A stretch of DNA of 64,000 nucleotides, taken from NCBI RefSeq assembly GCF_002777255.1, contig NZ_CP017634.1:4786903-4850902 (forward strand), given 5' to 3'. This document shows, in pieces, positions 1 to 8,398 of the stretch; positions within the stretch are counted from its first letter, which is position 1, and each line of letters begins with the position of its first letter. The notes beneath the pieces were generated by a model, which saw only the letters and a list, made by a program, of their open reading frames with translations, had not been told where the DNA came from and did not search any database. This DNA comes from Candidatus Formimonas warabiya (GTDB lineage: Bacteria; Bacillota; Dehalobacteriia; Dehalobacteriales; Dehalobacteriaceae). Both the position numbers and the translations under genes were made by a program.

Positions 1-1131
1 CCATTTACCAATGTGCGCAGGAAAACAGTTAATGATGACATTGCCAAGTCCAACCGTTTAGCTGACTATTTGGAAAATGTAGACTTTGCCATGTCCCTAG
101 GGATGGCTTCTGATTACCCCGTTCATTTAGTAGATACCGTCCAATTTCATACCCAGTTGACGAACACCAGGAAGCCGATTGTTTTTGTGGTCCAGGATAC
201 AGAAAATCTGGAATATTGCATGGAGATGGCTGCCGTGGTTGCAGGCGGCACAGAGGAACTGAGACTGAAGCCCTTTATTATTAGTTACTCCGAGCCAACA
301 AGTCCCTTGAGCCATCCTAAAGAATCCATAGAAAGATTAATCATGTGTGCCGAGAAAGGGATTCCCTTAATTTATACGCCGGGAGCCCAGGCAGGGGCTA
401 CAGCTCCTGCAACCTTGGCCGGGGCCTTGGTCTGTGCCAATGCAGAAATATTAAGCGGCTTAGTGATCCACCAGTTAATTCGTCCGGGAGCTCCTTTTAT
501 TCACGGCGGAGTGGTCACGATCATGGACATGAAAACGGCTAATTATTCCCTGGGAGGAGCTCCGGAATGGTACTTGTGCAACGTGGCGTTAAAAGAAATC
601 AGCAGTTTTTACAAATTACCCCTGTTTGGGACAGCCGGTTGCACGGATGCCAAAATTTTCGACCAGCAGGCAGCTATTGAAATTGGCCAAAACATTCTTA
701 TTGCAGCCATGTGCGGGGCGAATCTAGTTCATGACCTAGGCTATATGGAGTGCGGCTTGTGTGCTTCCTGGGAACAAGTGGTCGTAGCCAATGAAATCGT
801 GGGACAGGTAAAAAGGTTCATGAGAGGAATCAGGATAGAAGCAGAGACTTTGGCTCTTGAGGTTTGTGACCGGGTTGGTCCGGGAGGACACTTTCTAGGT
901 GATGAACACACCTTTAAATATTTTAAGGAAGAGCACTGGGCACCTTCTCTCTTTGACCGGCGCTACCACTCCATGTGGGCAGCTGAAGGTGGACTGACTT
1001 TAGGGGAAAAGGCTAAGCAGAAGGCGGAGCAAATATTGGAAGAACATATCGTGCCTGATTTGGCCCTAAACGTACGACAGGAGCTGGACCGGATCTTGTT
1101 AAAGGCAAAAAGTAAGTGGGGAGAAGAGTAA
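1..1131 (+). CDS. MttB-superfamily corrinoid methyltransferase, 5' end outside window
   Basis: The frame is open from the first base, so this is the C-terminal ~376 residues of a protein of about 480. It belongs to the trimethylamine methyltransferase (COG5598/MttB) superfamily, which moves a methyl group from a quaternary or tertiary amine to a corrinoid protein. Visible family blocks are NVDFAMSLG, IYTPGAQAGATAPATLAG, AEILSGLV, GTAGCTDAK and VGPGGHFLGDEHT. There is no in-frame TAG, so it is a non-pyrrolysine member like the glycine betaine methyltransferase MtgB rather than a true TMA methyltransferase. The gene ends just before a dehydrogenase, and a corrinoid protein follows at 2264, a likely partner. 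The substrate cannot be read from sequence. Confidence 0.9.
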   Translation, partial: PFTNVRRKTVNDDIAKSNRLADYLENVDFAMSLGMASDYPVHLVDTVQFHTQLTNTRKPIVFVVQDTENLEYCMEMAAVVAGGTEELRLKPFIISYSEPTSPLSHPKESIERLIMCAEKGIPLIYTPGAQAGATAPATLAGALVCANAEILSGLVIHQLIRPGAPFIHGGVVTIMDMKTANYSLGGAPEWYLCNVALKEISSFYKLPLFGTAGCTDAKIFDQQAAIEIGQNILIAAMCGANLVHDLGYMECGLCASWEQVVVANEIVGQVKRFMRGIRIEAETLALEVCDRVGPGGHFLGDEHTFKYFKEEHWAPSLFDRRYHSMWAAEGGLTLGEKAKQKAEQILEEHIVPDLALNVRQELDRILLKAKSKWGEE

Positions 1132-1145
1132 GGAGGCAAGGTGTT

Positions 1146-2204
1146 GTGAAAGGGACAATGAAAGCCATTATAAAAGCCGGGCCGGCACGGGGAGCGGAGT
1201 TACGCATGGTGGATATACCCTCTATAGGCACCAAAGACGTACTCATCAAAGTAAAAGTATGTTCCATCTGCGGTACAGATCTTCATATTTATCAGTGGAA
1301 CGAATGGGCCAGTAACAGAATTAAACCTCCCCTGATTTTTGGACATGAGTTTGCCGGTGTGATCGTGGAAAAAGGCTGTGAAGTTCCGGAGGTATTTAGC
1401 ATTGACGATTATGTTTCCGGTGAGTGCCATGTGACCTGCGGTGTTTGTGCTCAATGCCGTACTGGTCAGGGACACATCTGTCAGGACTATAAAATTCTTG
1501 GAGTGGACTTTAACGGAGCTTTTGCCGAGTATGTACGGGTTCCTTATAGCTGTTTATGGAAAAACAACCCCCAGGTTTCTCCTGAATTGGCTTCGATTCA
1601 GGATCCTTTTGGAAATGCTCTTATGACGGTTTCGGCATGCGATATTAGGGGCAAATCGGTGTTGGTTAACGGATGCGGGGCGATTGGACTCTTTGCCGTG
1701 ATCATAGCCAGGTTTTACGGCGCCTCAGCGGTTTATGCCGTGGATGTTAACAAATATAAGCTGGACCTGGCGAAAAAATTGGGTGCCGGATATTGCCTTA
1801 ATCCCCTTGAAACGGATGTTCATGCCAAAATAAAAGAATTGACAGAAGGTTTGGGTATTGATGTGGTTTTAGAGATGGCCGGGACGGAAAAGTCTTTTGA
1901 TTTAGCCTTTAAAATTTTAAAAAATGGCGGCCACATTTCTATTTTAGGCATTCCTGATAAACCCTTGATGGTTGATTTTGCCGATAAAGTAGTCTTTAAA
2001 GGGGCCACCCTTCACGGCATTACGGGAAGAGAAATCTTTAAGACATGGTATCAAACAGCCGCTTTCCTGAACAATCCTGAAGTTGATATCACGCCGGTTC
2101 TCACCCACCGCTTTACTTTTGAAAATTTTCGAGAAGCTTTTGAATTGATGGAAAGCGGCAAGTCGGGAAAAATTGTGCTTTATCCTGACGCGATACCGAA
2201 GTAG
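1146..2204 (+). CDS. tdh: Zinc-dependent medium-chain dehydrogenase, L-threonine 3-dehydrogenase-like
   Basis: This is a zinc MDR dehydrogenase that probably oxidises L-threonine to 2-amino-3-ketobutyrate with NAD. The catalytic zinc site shows as CSICGTDLH and GHEFAG, and the structural zinc loop as GECHVTCGVCAQC followed by a fourth Cys. The Rossmann motif is VNGCGAIG. The GTG at 1146 lies 9 bases after AGGAGG (1131-1136), so I prefer it; the ATG at 1158 would give the usual MKA start but has a poorer site. Kbl, the next enzyme of threonine breakdown, is encoded at 2918, which supports the assignment. Sorbitol or other polyol dehydrogenase activity is the main alternative. Confidence 0.8.
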   Translation: MKGTMKAIIKAGPARGAELRMVDIPSIGTKDVLIKVKVCSICGTDLHIYQWNEWASNRIKPPLIFGHEFAGVIVEKGCEVPEVFSIDDYVSGECHVTCGVCAQCRTGQGHICQDYKILGVDFNGAFAEYVRVPYSCLWKNNPQVSPELASIQDPFGNALMTVSACDIRGKSVLVNGCGAIGLFAVIIARFYGASAVYAVDVNKYKLDLAKKLGAGYCLNPLETDVHAKIKELTEGLGIDVVLEMAGTEKSFDLAFKILKNGGHISILGIPDKPLMVDFADKVVFKGATLHGITGREIFKTWYQTAAFLNNPEVDITPVLTHRFTFENFREAFELMESGKSGKIVLYPDAIPK

Positions 2205-2263
2205 TTTGACTAACTCATTCAACCCAAATTTAAATGAATAAGTAAATAGGAGGAGATTTTGTG

Positions 2264-2890
2264 ATGTCAAGTTTTGAACAATTGTCTAAAAACGTTATTT
2301 CCGGAAACCAAACTCAGGTAAGAGATTATGTTAAAGCTCTGATAGACGCGGGTACCAATCCCTTAGATATCATCAACCAGGGTTTGATCGCCGGGATGAA
2401 TGTAGTGGGAGCGCGCTTCAAAAACGGAGAAATGTTCGTTCCTGAAGTGCTTATGTCCGCAAAATCCATGGCTGCCGGCATCGAAATCGTCAAGCCTTTA
2501 ATCGCTGACAAAGATATGCCCAGTAAAGGAAAAATCTTACTTGGAACCGTGAAAGGTGATCTCCATGATATTGGGAAGAACCTAGTCGGTATGATGATGG
2601 AAAGCGGCGGCTTTCATGTGGTTAACTTAGGGATTGACATTGCTCCTGAAAAATTCGTTGCCGCCATTAAAGAACATCACCCGGATATCGTTGCCTTGTC
2701 AGCACTCCTAACCACCACCATGCTGCACATGAAAGACACCATTGAATTAATTAAAGAAGAAGGATTAAGAGTAAAATGCATCGTGGGCGGCGCGCCCATT
2801 TCCCAGGACTTTGCTGATGAAATCGGTGCCGACGGGTTTGCTCCCGATGCCGCTTCTGCTGTAGAATTGTGCGCAAGACTGATTGGATAA
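2264..2890 (+). CDS. Corrinoid (B12-binding) methyltransferase protein, MtbC/MtgC type
   Basis: This cytoplasmic cobalamin carrier accepts a methyl group from an MttB-type enzyme and passes it to a second methyltransferase. Residues 1-85 form the helical cap domain and 86-208 the B12-binding Rossmann domain. The cobalt-ligating His is His101 in the DLHDIGKN motif, followed by ALLTTTM and the GGAPIS loop. Length (208 aa) is normal for MtbC/MttC/MtgC. AGGAGG at 2248-2253 is 10 bases before ATG 2264; GTG 2261 is an equally possible start. It follows the threonine-dehydrogenase-like gene, and the mttB-like gene upstream is the obvious partner. Confidence 0.92.
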   Translation: MSSFEQLSKNVISGNQTQVRDYVKALIDAGTNPLDIINQGLIAGMNVVGARFKNGEMFVPEVLMSAKSMAAGIEIVKPLIADKDMPSKGKILLGTVKGDLHDIGKNLVGMMMESGGFHVVNLGIDIAPEKFVAAIKEHHPDIVALSALLTTTMLHMKDTIELIKEEGLRVKCIVGGAPISQDFADEIGADGFAPDAASAVELCARLIG

Positions 2891-2917
2891 AGTCCAATAG
2901 TTGGTGAAACGAAAGGG

Positions 2918-4111
2918 ATGTTTAGCAAGATGAAAACGGCTTTTAATTATATAAGCAGGGAAATAGAAGCCATTAAAGAAGCAGGGACTTACAAAGAAGA
3001 ACGTGTGATATTTTCACCGCAAAGCAGCAGAATAGATACTGCCAGCAAGAAGCAAGTTTTAAATATGTGTGCCAATAATTATTTGGGTTTAGCGGACCAT
3101 CCTTATTTGATTGATGCGGCAAAAAAGAGTTTTGATCAGTGGGGCTTCGGGCTTTCTTCCGTTCGTTTTATTTGCGGCACCCAAGGGGTGCATAAGGAAT
3201 TAGAGCATGCTCTTAGCAGCTTTTTGGGCATGGGGGACACCATATTATATTCTTCCTGTTTTGATGCCAACGGAGGTTTATTTGAAACCTTACTGGGAGA
3301 AGAAGACGTTATTATTAGCGATGAATTAAATCATGCCAGTATTATTGATGGAGTTCGTTTATGCAAAGCTAAACGTCTAAGATATCAAAATAATGATATG
3401 GAAGACTTAAGAGCTAAGCTCGAAGAAGCAGGAAACGCTAGAATTAAATTGATCGCAACAGATGGTGTTTTCTCTATGGATGGGTATATTGCCAACTTGT
3501 CCGGCATTTGTGATTTGGCAGAGGAATATGACGCATTGGTGATGGTGGATGACAGCCATGCGGTTGGTTTTATGGGAGATAAGGGCCGGGGCAGCCATGA
3601 ATATTGTGGTGTCATGGGGCGTGTGGATATTATTACAGGTACTTTGGGGAAGGCGTTGGGTGGGGCGTCCGGTGGATATACCAGCAGTAAGAAAGAAATC
3701 ATTCAACTACTTAGGCAGAGAAGCAGACCTTATCTTTTTTCCAATACTCTGGCTCCGGCTATTGCCGCCGCCGCCCTGGAAGCCTTGAATATGCTGGGCA
3801 GTTCAACGCAATATCGGGATAGACTACACGAGAATACACGTTATTTTCGAGAGGAGATTGCGAAGATAGGTTTTGATGTGCTGCCTGGTGTTCATCCGAT
3901 TGTACCAATTATGCTGTATGATGCTAGTATAGCAGCAAAATTTGCCGGACGGATGCTGGAAAAAGGGGTATATGTAATCGGTTTTTCTTATCCAGTTGTA
4001 GCTCAGGGCAGAGCCAGAATCAGGACGCAGGTATCTGCGGGCCATAGCAAAGAAGATTTGGACTTTGCTGTGTCTTGCTTTAAACAAGTTAAGGAAGAAA
4101 TGGGCCTGTAA
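2918..4111 (+). CDS. kbl: Glycine C-acetyltransferase (2-amino-3-ketobutyrate CoA ligase)
   Basis: This PLP enzyme of the alpha-oxoamine synthase family converts 2-amino-3-ketobutyrate and CoA to glycine and acetyl-CoA. Its length of 397 aa is typical. Visible features are NNYLGLADHP near the N-terminus, the DDSHAVGFMG segment and the PLP lysine Lys245 in GTLGKALGG. With the dehydrogenase at 1146 it completes the two-step threonine-to-glycine route. It ends 9 bp before a glycine-aptamer-like leader, so glycine made here could act on the switches downstream. The start has no strong ribosome-binding site; ATG 2930 is an alternative. Confidence 0.92.
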   Translation: MFSKMKTAFNYISREIEAIKEAGTYKEERVIFSPQSSRIDTASKKQVLNMCANNYLGLADHPYLIDAAKKSFDQWGFGLSSVRFICGTQGVHKELEHALSSFLGMGDTILYSSCFDANGGLFETLLGEEDVIISDELNHASIIDGVRLCKAKRLRYQNNDMEDLRAKLEEAGNARIKLIATDGVFSMDGYIANLSGICDLAEEYDALVMVDDSHAVGFMGDKGRGSHEYCGVMGRVDIITGTLGKALGGASGGYTSSKKEIIQLLRQRSRPYLFSNTLAPAIAAAALEALNMLGSSTQYRDRLHENTRYFREEIAKIGFDVLPGVHPIVPIMLYDASIAAKFAGRMLEKGVYVIGFSYPVVAQGRARIRTQVSAGHSKEDLDFAVSCFKQVKEEMGL

Positions 4112-4119
4112 GAGTGAAA

Positions 4120-4207
4120 GGCGATTCCCATGGATAAAATTTTCCGGAAACCGTACCGACGGGGCAAACCAGATAAACTGGTTAATCTTTTATGTTCAAG
4201 GACAGAG
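4120..4207 (+). promoter_or_regulatory. Degenerate single glycine riboswitch aptamer
   Basis: The segment has the 3' half of a glycine aptamer: ACCGACGGGGCAAACC, then GGTTAATC, then AAGGACAGAG at the closing P1 strand. The CTCAGGT loop is changed, and the 5' strand is poorly conserved, so this may be a single aptamer or a decayed one. An intrinsic terminator follows directly, as expected for a riboswitch expression platform. Confidence 0.6.
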
Positions 4208-4244
4208 GCACAGCAGTTAAATACTGTTGTGCTTTTTAATTTTC
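4208..4244 (+). terminator. Intrinsic terminator after first glycine aptamer
   Basis: GCACAGCAGT (4208-4217) pairs with ACTGTTGTGC (4223-4232) across a five-base loop, followed by TTTTTAATTTT. It can serve both as the riboswitch expression platform and as the end of the kbl transcript. Confidence 0.85.
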
Positions 4245-4294
4245 TCCTGTCTCCAGATCATTTAGACGATTAAAAAGAATATTTTTGAGAATGC

Positions 4295-4463
4295 TAGACA
4301 GGAGAGAATTCCAACGGAGAGCGAAAAAGCAAACTTTGGCTGGCCGGGTCAAGAGTGAGCCTTTCAGGCGAAGAGACCGCATTCCGGACTCAACTCTGGA
4401 AAGTGATGGGACACCGGAGGAGTAAACTGGTCAACAGTTCATCCTTCGGGTGAATGGACAGAG
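4295..4463 (+). promoter_or_regulatory. Tandem glycine riboswitch upstream of grdXEB
   Basis: Two aptamers are visible. The first runs from GACAGGAGAGAA through the GCCTTTCAGGCGAAGAGACCG segment to the linker CAACTCTGGAAAGTG. The second has ACACCGGAGGAGTAAACTGG and closes with GAATGGACAGAGG. These elements match the glycine riboswitch consensus and its cooperative two-aptamer layout. Downstream genes encode glycine reductase, which fits an ON switch that induces glycine consumption. Confidence 0.9.
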
Positions 4464-4503
4464 GGGCGGCAGCTGAGGAGGCTGCTTAGCCCCTGTCTTA
4501 TTT
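4463..4503 (+). terminator. Riboswitch terminator before grdX
   Basis: GGGGC-GCAGC pairs with GCTGC-GCCCC around a purine loop, followed by TGTCTTATTTA. The TGTC at the 3' foot can also pair with GACA of the second aptamer's P1 strand, so ligand-bound aptamer and terminator should exclude each other. Confidence 0.75.
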
Positions 4504-4589
4504 AGATATGAAATGCCCCGTTGAATATTTTGATTTAAATCCTTGATTTTAGTTGGGACAGAAAATAAAAATTTTAGCCGGGTGATGGG

Positions 4590-5018
4590 ATGGAAAGGGC
4601 CTTTATTATCAGCAATAACCCTAAAGTATGGCAGGCCTATCCAGGCTCTCAAAAGATAGAGGGATCTTTACGGCAGGTTCTCGTGCACGCGAGAAACCTG
4701 ATTCACCTGGGGTGCAGCGTGATCAATCATCCTTTGGCGGGAAGCGTGCAACTAAATGAAACTCCTTTTAAATCCCTTATTCTGACAGCTAAGAGTAAGA
4801 CCGTTGATGACCGGTCGGTAAGATTAATGGAGTCGGCAATGGAAGTGCTGAATCATTCACCGGCCCTGGAAAGAAAATGGAGTGAAAGGGTGATCCGTGA
4901 TTTTCAGCGGATGGACTTAAGCCTGCTCCAATCTGCCGTGGATAGTTTGCCTGCGGGATTTATTTTAGAAGGAGGATCCTTGCCCCTTCCGGAGCGGGAA
5001 GAGGAAAGAAATCTCTAA
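4590..5018 (+). CDS. grdX: GrdX family protein
   Basis: This is a 142-residue protein of the GrdX family, found at the head of glycine/sarcosine/betaine reductase operons; its biochemical role is unknown. It starts MERAFIISNNPKVW and contains a conserved middle around SLRQVLVHARNLIHLG, in keeping with the family. It is the first gene after the tandem glycine riboswitch and is followed 46 bp later by grdE. The context makes the assignment safer than the sequence alone. Confidence 0.85.
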   Translation: MERAFIISNNPKVWQAYPGSQKIEGSLRQVLVHARNLIHLGCSVINHPLAGSVQLNETPFKSLILTAKSKTVDDRSVRLMESAMEVLNHSPALERKWSERVIRDFQRMDLSLLQSAVDSLPAGFILEGGSLPLPEREEERNL

Positions 5019-5064
5019 ATTCGGGAAAGCTTTCTCTTGATGACGGGGAAGCAGAATTGGATCA

Positions 5065-6381
5065 ATGAAGGGAAAATTTGAGCTGGGGGTGAAGCTGGTG
5101 CGTCTGGAACTGGGTGATATTTATATTACAGATGTTCAATTCGGCAGTCGGACTGAAGTTTTGAAGAATGTGCTCTACATCAACAAGGATGAGCTGGCTC
5201 AGGTGGCGGGAGATGATGAACGGATTGCCTCGATAGAGGTTGATTTGGCAAAGCCGGGGGAAAAAACCAGGATTATGCCGGTAAAAGATGTGATTGAGCC
5301 TCGGGTGAAAGTGTCCGGAAGGGGAGGAATATTGCCTGGATTCATTAGTGCTGTGGAAACTGTGGGCGAAGGAAGGACCCATGTTTTGAAAGGAGCGGCT
5401 GTCATTACTACGGGAAGAATTGCCGGTTTCCAGGAAGGAATTATTGATATGTCCGGGATCGGGGCCAGGTATACGCCTTTTTCCGAAACCCGGAATATTG
5501 TCCTTAAAGTGGAGCCCGGGGCAGGTATCCACCAGCACGAACATGAGCTGGTGGTAAGAATGGCGGGCTTTCGGGCTGCCGCTTACCTGGGAGAGGCAGG
5601 GCGGGGCGAGAAGCCTGATCAGGTTCAGGTCTATGAAACAAAACCGATCCTGGAACAGGTTCAGGAGTATCCCGGCCTTCCCAAGGTTGTCTATGTCTAT
5701 ATGCTCCAGAGCCAGGGATTACTCCATGACACCTACCTTTATGGGGTAGATGTGAAGAAAATAATCCCTACCTTCATCTATCCCACAGAGGTGATGGACG
5801 GAGCAATTGCCAGCGGAAACTGTGTATCGGCCTGTGATAAGAACCCTACTTATATTCATCAAAACAGTCCTGTGATCCATGAACTTTACGAACGCTATGG
5901 CAAGGATATCAATTTTCTGGGCGTAGTTGTGACCAACGAAAATGTGACGCTGGCGGATAAAGAACGCTCTTCCGACTATACCGCGAAGCTGGTGGAATTT
6001 CTGGGCGCGGATGCCGTCATTGTCTCAGAAGAAGGATTCGGCAATCCTGACGCCGACCTGGTGATGAATTGCGCGAAGCTGGAGAAGAAAGGGATTATCA
6101 CCGTTTTGATTACCGACGAATATGCGGGACAGGACGGGGCTTCTCAGTCCCTGGCAGACTCTACCCCCCTTGGCAATGCCGTGGTGAGCGCAGGAAATGC
6201 CAATCAGGTGATCACCCTCCCCCCTATGGAAAAAGTGATCGGCTACCCGGAAGTGGCGGACAAAATTACCGGCGGCAGTGCAGGCAGCCTTTCCCAGGAT
6301 GGCAGTATTACCGCGGAGATCCAGGTGATTACGGGGGCCACCAATGAATTGGGCTTTGGAAAACTGAGCGCCAGAGGTTAG
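5065..6381 (+). CDS. grdE: Glycine reductase component B alpha/beta proprotein
   Basis: This is the precursor of the pyruvoyl-containing subunits of the substrate-specific component B of glycine reductase, which binds the amine as a Schiff base before reductive deamination to acetyl phosphate. The likely cleavage and pyruvoyl site is Cys253 in ASGNCVSACDKN; the two halves would be about 252 and 186 residues. Length (438 aa) fits the family. The glycine riboswitch upstream and GrdX favour glycine rather than sarcosine or betaine as substrate, but paralogues GrdG/GrdI are close relatives. It is co-directional with grdB, 28 bp apart. Confidence 0.9.
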   Translation: MKGKFELGVKLVRLELGDIYITDVQFGSRTEVLKNVLYINKDELAQVAGDDERIASIEVDLAKPGEKTRIMPVKDVIEPRVKVSGRGGILPGFISAVETVGEGRTHVLKGAAVITTGRIAGFQEGIIDMSGIGARYTPFSETRNIVLKVEPGAGIHQHEHELVVRMAGFRAAAYLGEAGRGEKPDQVQVYETKPILEQVQEYPGLPKVVYVYMLQSQGLLHDTYLYGVDVKKIIPTFIYPTEVMDGAIASGNCVSACDKNPTYIHQNSPVIHELYERYGKDINFLGVVVTNENVTLADKERSSDYTAKLVEFLGADAVIVSEEGFGNPDADLVMNCAKLEKKGIITVLITDEYAGQDGASQSLADSTPLGNAVVSAGNANQVITLPPMEKVIGYPEVADKITGGSAGSLSQDGSITAEIQVITGATNELGFGKLSARG

Positions 6382-6409
6382 AGGTTATTAATAGAAAGAG
6401 GGAAGCAGC

Positions 6410-7723
6410 GTGAGCAAAATTAAGGTTGTCCATTATCTAAACCAGTTTTTTGGACAGATGGGCGGGGAAGAAAAAGCGGATATCCCTCCCCAACTACGGG
6501 AAGGTGCGGTGGGGCCGGGTATGGCCTTGAACGGCGCCATGGGAGAAGGAGGGGAGATTGTCGCCACCGTCATTTGCGGGGATTCCTTTTTTAATGAAAA
6601 TATGGATGCCGCAGGCGGGGATGTAGTGGCCATGATCAAGAAGTATCATCCGGATGTGGTGATCGCCGGCCCTGCCTTTAACGCCGGACGTTACGGGGTC
6701 GCCTGCGGTGCTGTAGCCAAAGCAGTTTCTGAAAAGCTTCAAGTGCCGGTAGTCTCCGGGATGTATCCGGAAAATCCCGGGGTGGATCTTTATCGCAGAT
6801 ATGCCTTTATTGTGGAAACAGGAAATACCGCAGCCGGCATGCGCAAAGCGATCCCCTCCATGGCGAAGCTGGCGCTAAAACTCGGTCAAGGATCCCCAGT
6901 GGGCAGCCCTTTGGAAGAAGGCTATATTCCCCGGGGGCTTCGGGTTAATTTTTTCGCAGCAGAGCGGGGGGCCAAAAGAGCCGTAGACATGCTGGTGAAG
7001 AAGATAAAAGGAGAAAACTTTGAGACCGAATATCCCATGCCCGTGTTCGACCGGGTGGCTCCCGGACCGCCTGTGAAAGACCTGGCCAAAGCAACCATTG
7101 CTCTTGTTACTTCCGGAGGGATTGTGCCGAAAGGAAATCCGGACCGCATTGAAGCCTCCAGTGCATCCAAATACGGCAAGTACAGCCTGGCAGGAGTAAG
7201 GGATTTAACGGCGGAAGCCTATGAAACTGCCCATGGCGGTTATGACCCGGTTTATGCCAATGAGGATGCGGACCGGGTCTTGCCTGTTGACGTGTTAAGA
7301 GAGCTGGAGGACCAAAGTGTTATCGGCAAACTCCATGAATATTGGTATGCGACGGTGGGGAATGGCACATCTGTGGCCAATTCCAAAAAATATGCGGCCG
7401 CTATTGCTCAGGATTTGCAGGCCGCCGGCGTGGACGCTGTAATTCTCACGTCCACCTGAGGAACCTGTACCCGTTGCGGGGCAACGATGGTGAAAGAGAT
7501 TGAAAGTACAGGGGTGCCGGTGGTGCATATGTGTACCGTAGCACCGATTTCTCTCACGGTGGGGGCCAACCGGATTGTACCCACCGTCGCTATTCCCTAT
7601 CCCCTGGGGAATCCTTCCTTGTCAAAAGAGGAGGAAAAATCCCTGCGCAGAAAGTTGGTTAAAAAAGCGCTCCACGCCCTTACCGTGCCGGTGGAGGGGC
7701 AGACGGTTTTTGATCAAGAATAG
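6410..7723 (+). CDS. grdB: Glycine reductase component B gamma subunit, selenoprotein
   Basis: GrdB carries the catalytic selenocysteine that attacks the pyruvoyl-bound substrate and forms a selenoether passed to GrdA. The reading frame contains TGA at 7457-7459 (codon 350) in the context LTST-U-GTCTRCG, the family's Sec motif, and then continues in frame for 87 codons with typical C-terminal sequence such as TVGANRIVP and PYPLGNP. Full length is 437 residues, normal for GrdB. A hairpin right after the TGA is a likely bSECIS. GTG start at 6410 follows a GAGGGAAGC site. A naive annotation would split this gene at the TGA. Confidence 0.95.
7460..7490 (+). promoter_or_regulatory. Candidate bacterial SECIS hairpin
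   Basis: Directly after the Sec TGA, CGTTGC (7472-7477) and GCAACG (7481-7486) form a six-base-pair stem with a GGG loop. The loop begins 19 nt after the TGA, within the range expected for SelB-binding bSECIS elements, which lie inside the coding region. Confidence 0.7.
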
Positions 7724-7763
7724 GGTATCTTTTGCTATATCTTCAACGTCCACATAAATTAAT

Positions 7764-7805
7764 AAAGAAGTGAGTCTGAAACGGCGGCACTTCTTTCTTA
7801 TTTCC
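7764..7805 (+). terminator. Probable terminator after grdB
   Basis: AAAGAAGTG (7764-7772) pairs with CACTTCTTT (7788-7796), followed by a T-rich run. It would end the grdXEB transcript. Confidence 0.65.
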
Positions 7806-7899
7806 CTGATTTTATCTGTAAAAAGGGTTGGTCTATACAGGAGATTCCATATTGTGGTAGAATGATATACATATATTTTTAGGAGGAGGTGAATATGCC

Positions 7900-8166
7900 A
7901 TGGCTGCTGTAATTGTGACGTGTGACATTTGTCAGAAAGACAAGGATTGTTCCGGTTTAATCAAAGCCATTGAAAGTTATGGCATCCGGACCCGTGTTAC
8001 AGATTCATCTTGGATCATTATTTCCGACTCTTCTGTTTTCGCCATGAGAAGGTATTTTCAAAAACATGCCGATGCAAATGACAGAATTTTTGTTGCCGGT
8101 CTTTCTAATGAAGCAGCTTGGGTGAATACGATTTGTGATCAGAACTGGCTCAAGTGCCACCTCTAG
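7900..8166 (+). CDS. Small SinR/Cas2-like family protein
   Basis: An 88-residue protein with an excellent ribosome-binding site (AGGAGGAGG, 9 bases upstream) and a plausible extended -10 (TGGTAGAAT, 7855-7863). Its layout is a beta strand AAVIVTCDIC, a helix with LIKAIESYGIRTRV, then SSWIIIS and a helix, ending with DRIFVAGLSNEAAW. This resembles the small Cas2/VapD-fold proteins sometimes annotated SinR family. No cas genes or repeats are nearby, so a CRISPR role is not indicated. It stands alone between two terminators. Function unknown. Confidence 0.6.
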   Translation: MAAVIVTCDICQKDKDCSGLIKAIESYGIRTRVTDSSWIIISDSSVFAMRRYFQKHADANDRIFVAGLSNEAAWVNTICDQNWLKCHL

Positions 8167-8214
8167 CGGGATCGCTTTGATAACAAAAATGGTCCAATGC
8201 TGGGCAGACTTTTT

Positions 8215-8256
8215 TATACTTTCAAAAATTATAAATTTCAAAAGGTTGAAAGTATA
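8215..8256. repeat. 11-bp perfect inverted repeat
   Basis: TATACTTTCAA (8215-8225) and TTGAAAGTATA (8246-8256) flank 20 AT-rich bases. It could be an operator or the basal stem of an RNA. No T-tract follows, so it is not a standard terminator. Confidence 0.7.
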
Positions 8257-8365
8257 AGTGCAACTAGGGCTTCTGCTGTCGCCAGAGGCTTGGCGCAAGC
8301 CAAGTTTTCTAGAGCAAAAAAATCTATCCTTGGGTGTGTTTACATCATCTTGAATCGGGTTAAAA

Positions 8366-8398
8366 TAAAAAAACCGGGTATATGGAAACCCGGTTTTT
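8366..8398. terminator. Strong bidirectional terminator
   Basis: AAACCGGGT (8371-8379) pairs with ACCCGGTTT (8388-8396), with an A-tract before and a T-tract after. It closes the transcription unit of the small gene at 7900 or of the structured RNA-like segment before it. Confidence 0.85.

Noticed and set aside
7487..7723. Separate small gene after grdB
   Set aside because: It is the C-terminal part of GrdB after the selenocysteine TGA, in the same frame and with conserved GrdB sequence.
7900..8166. CRISPR-associated cas2
   Set aside because: No direct-repeat array or other cas genes occur in the window; only a fold resemblance is seen.
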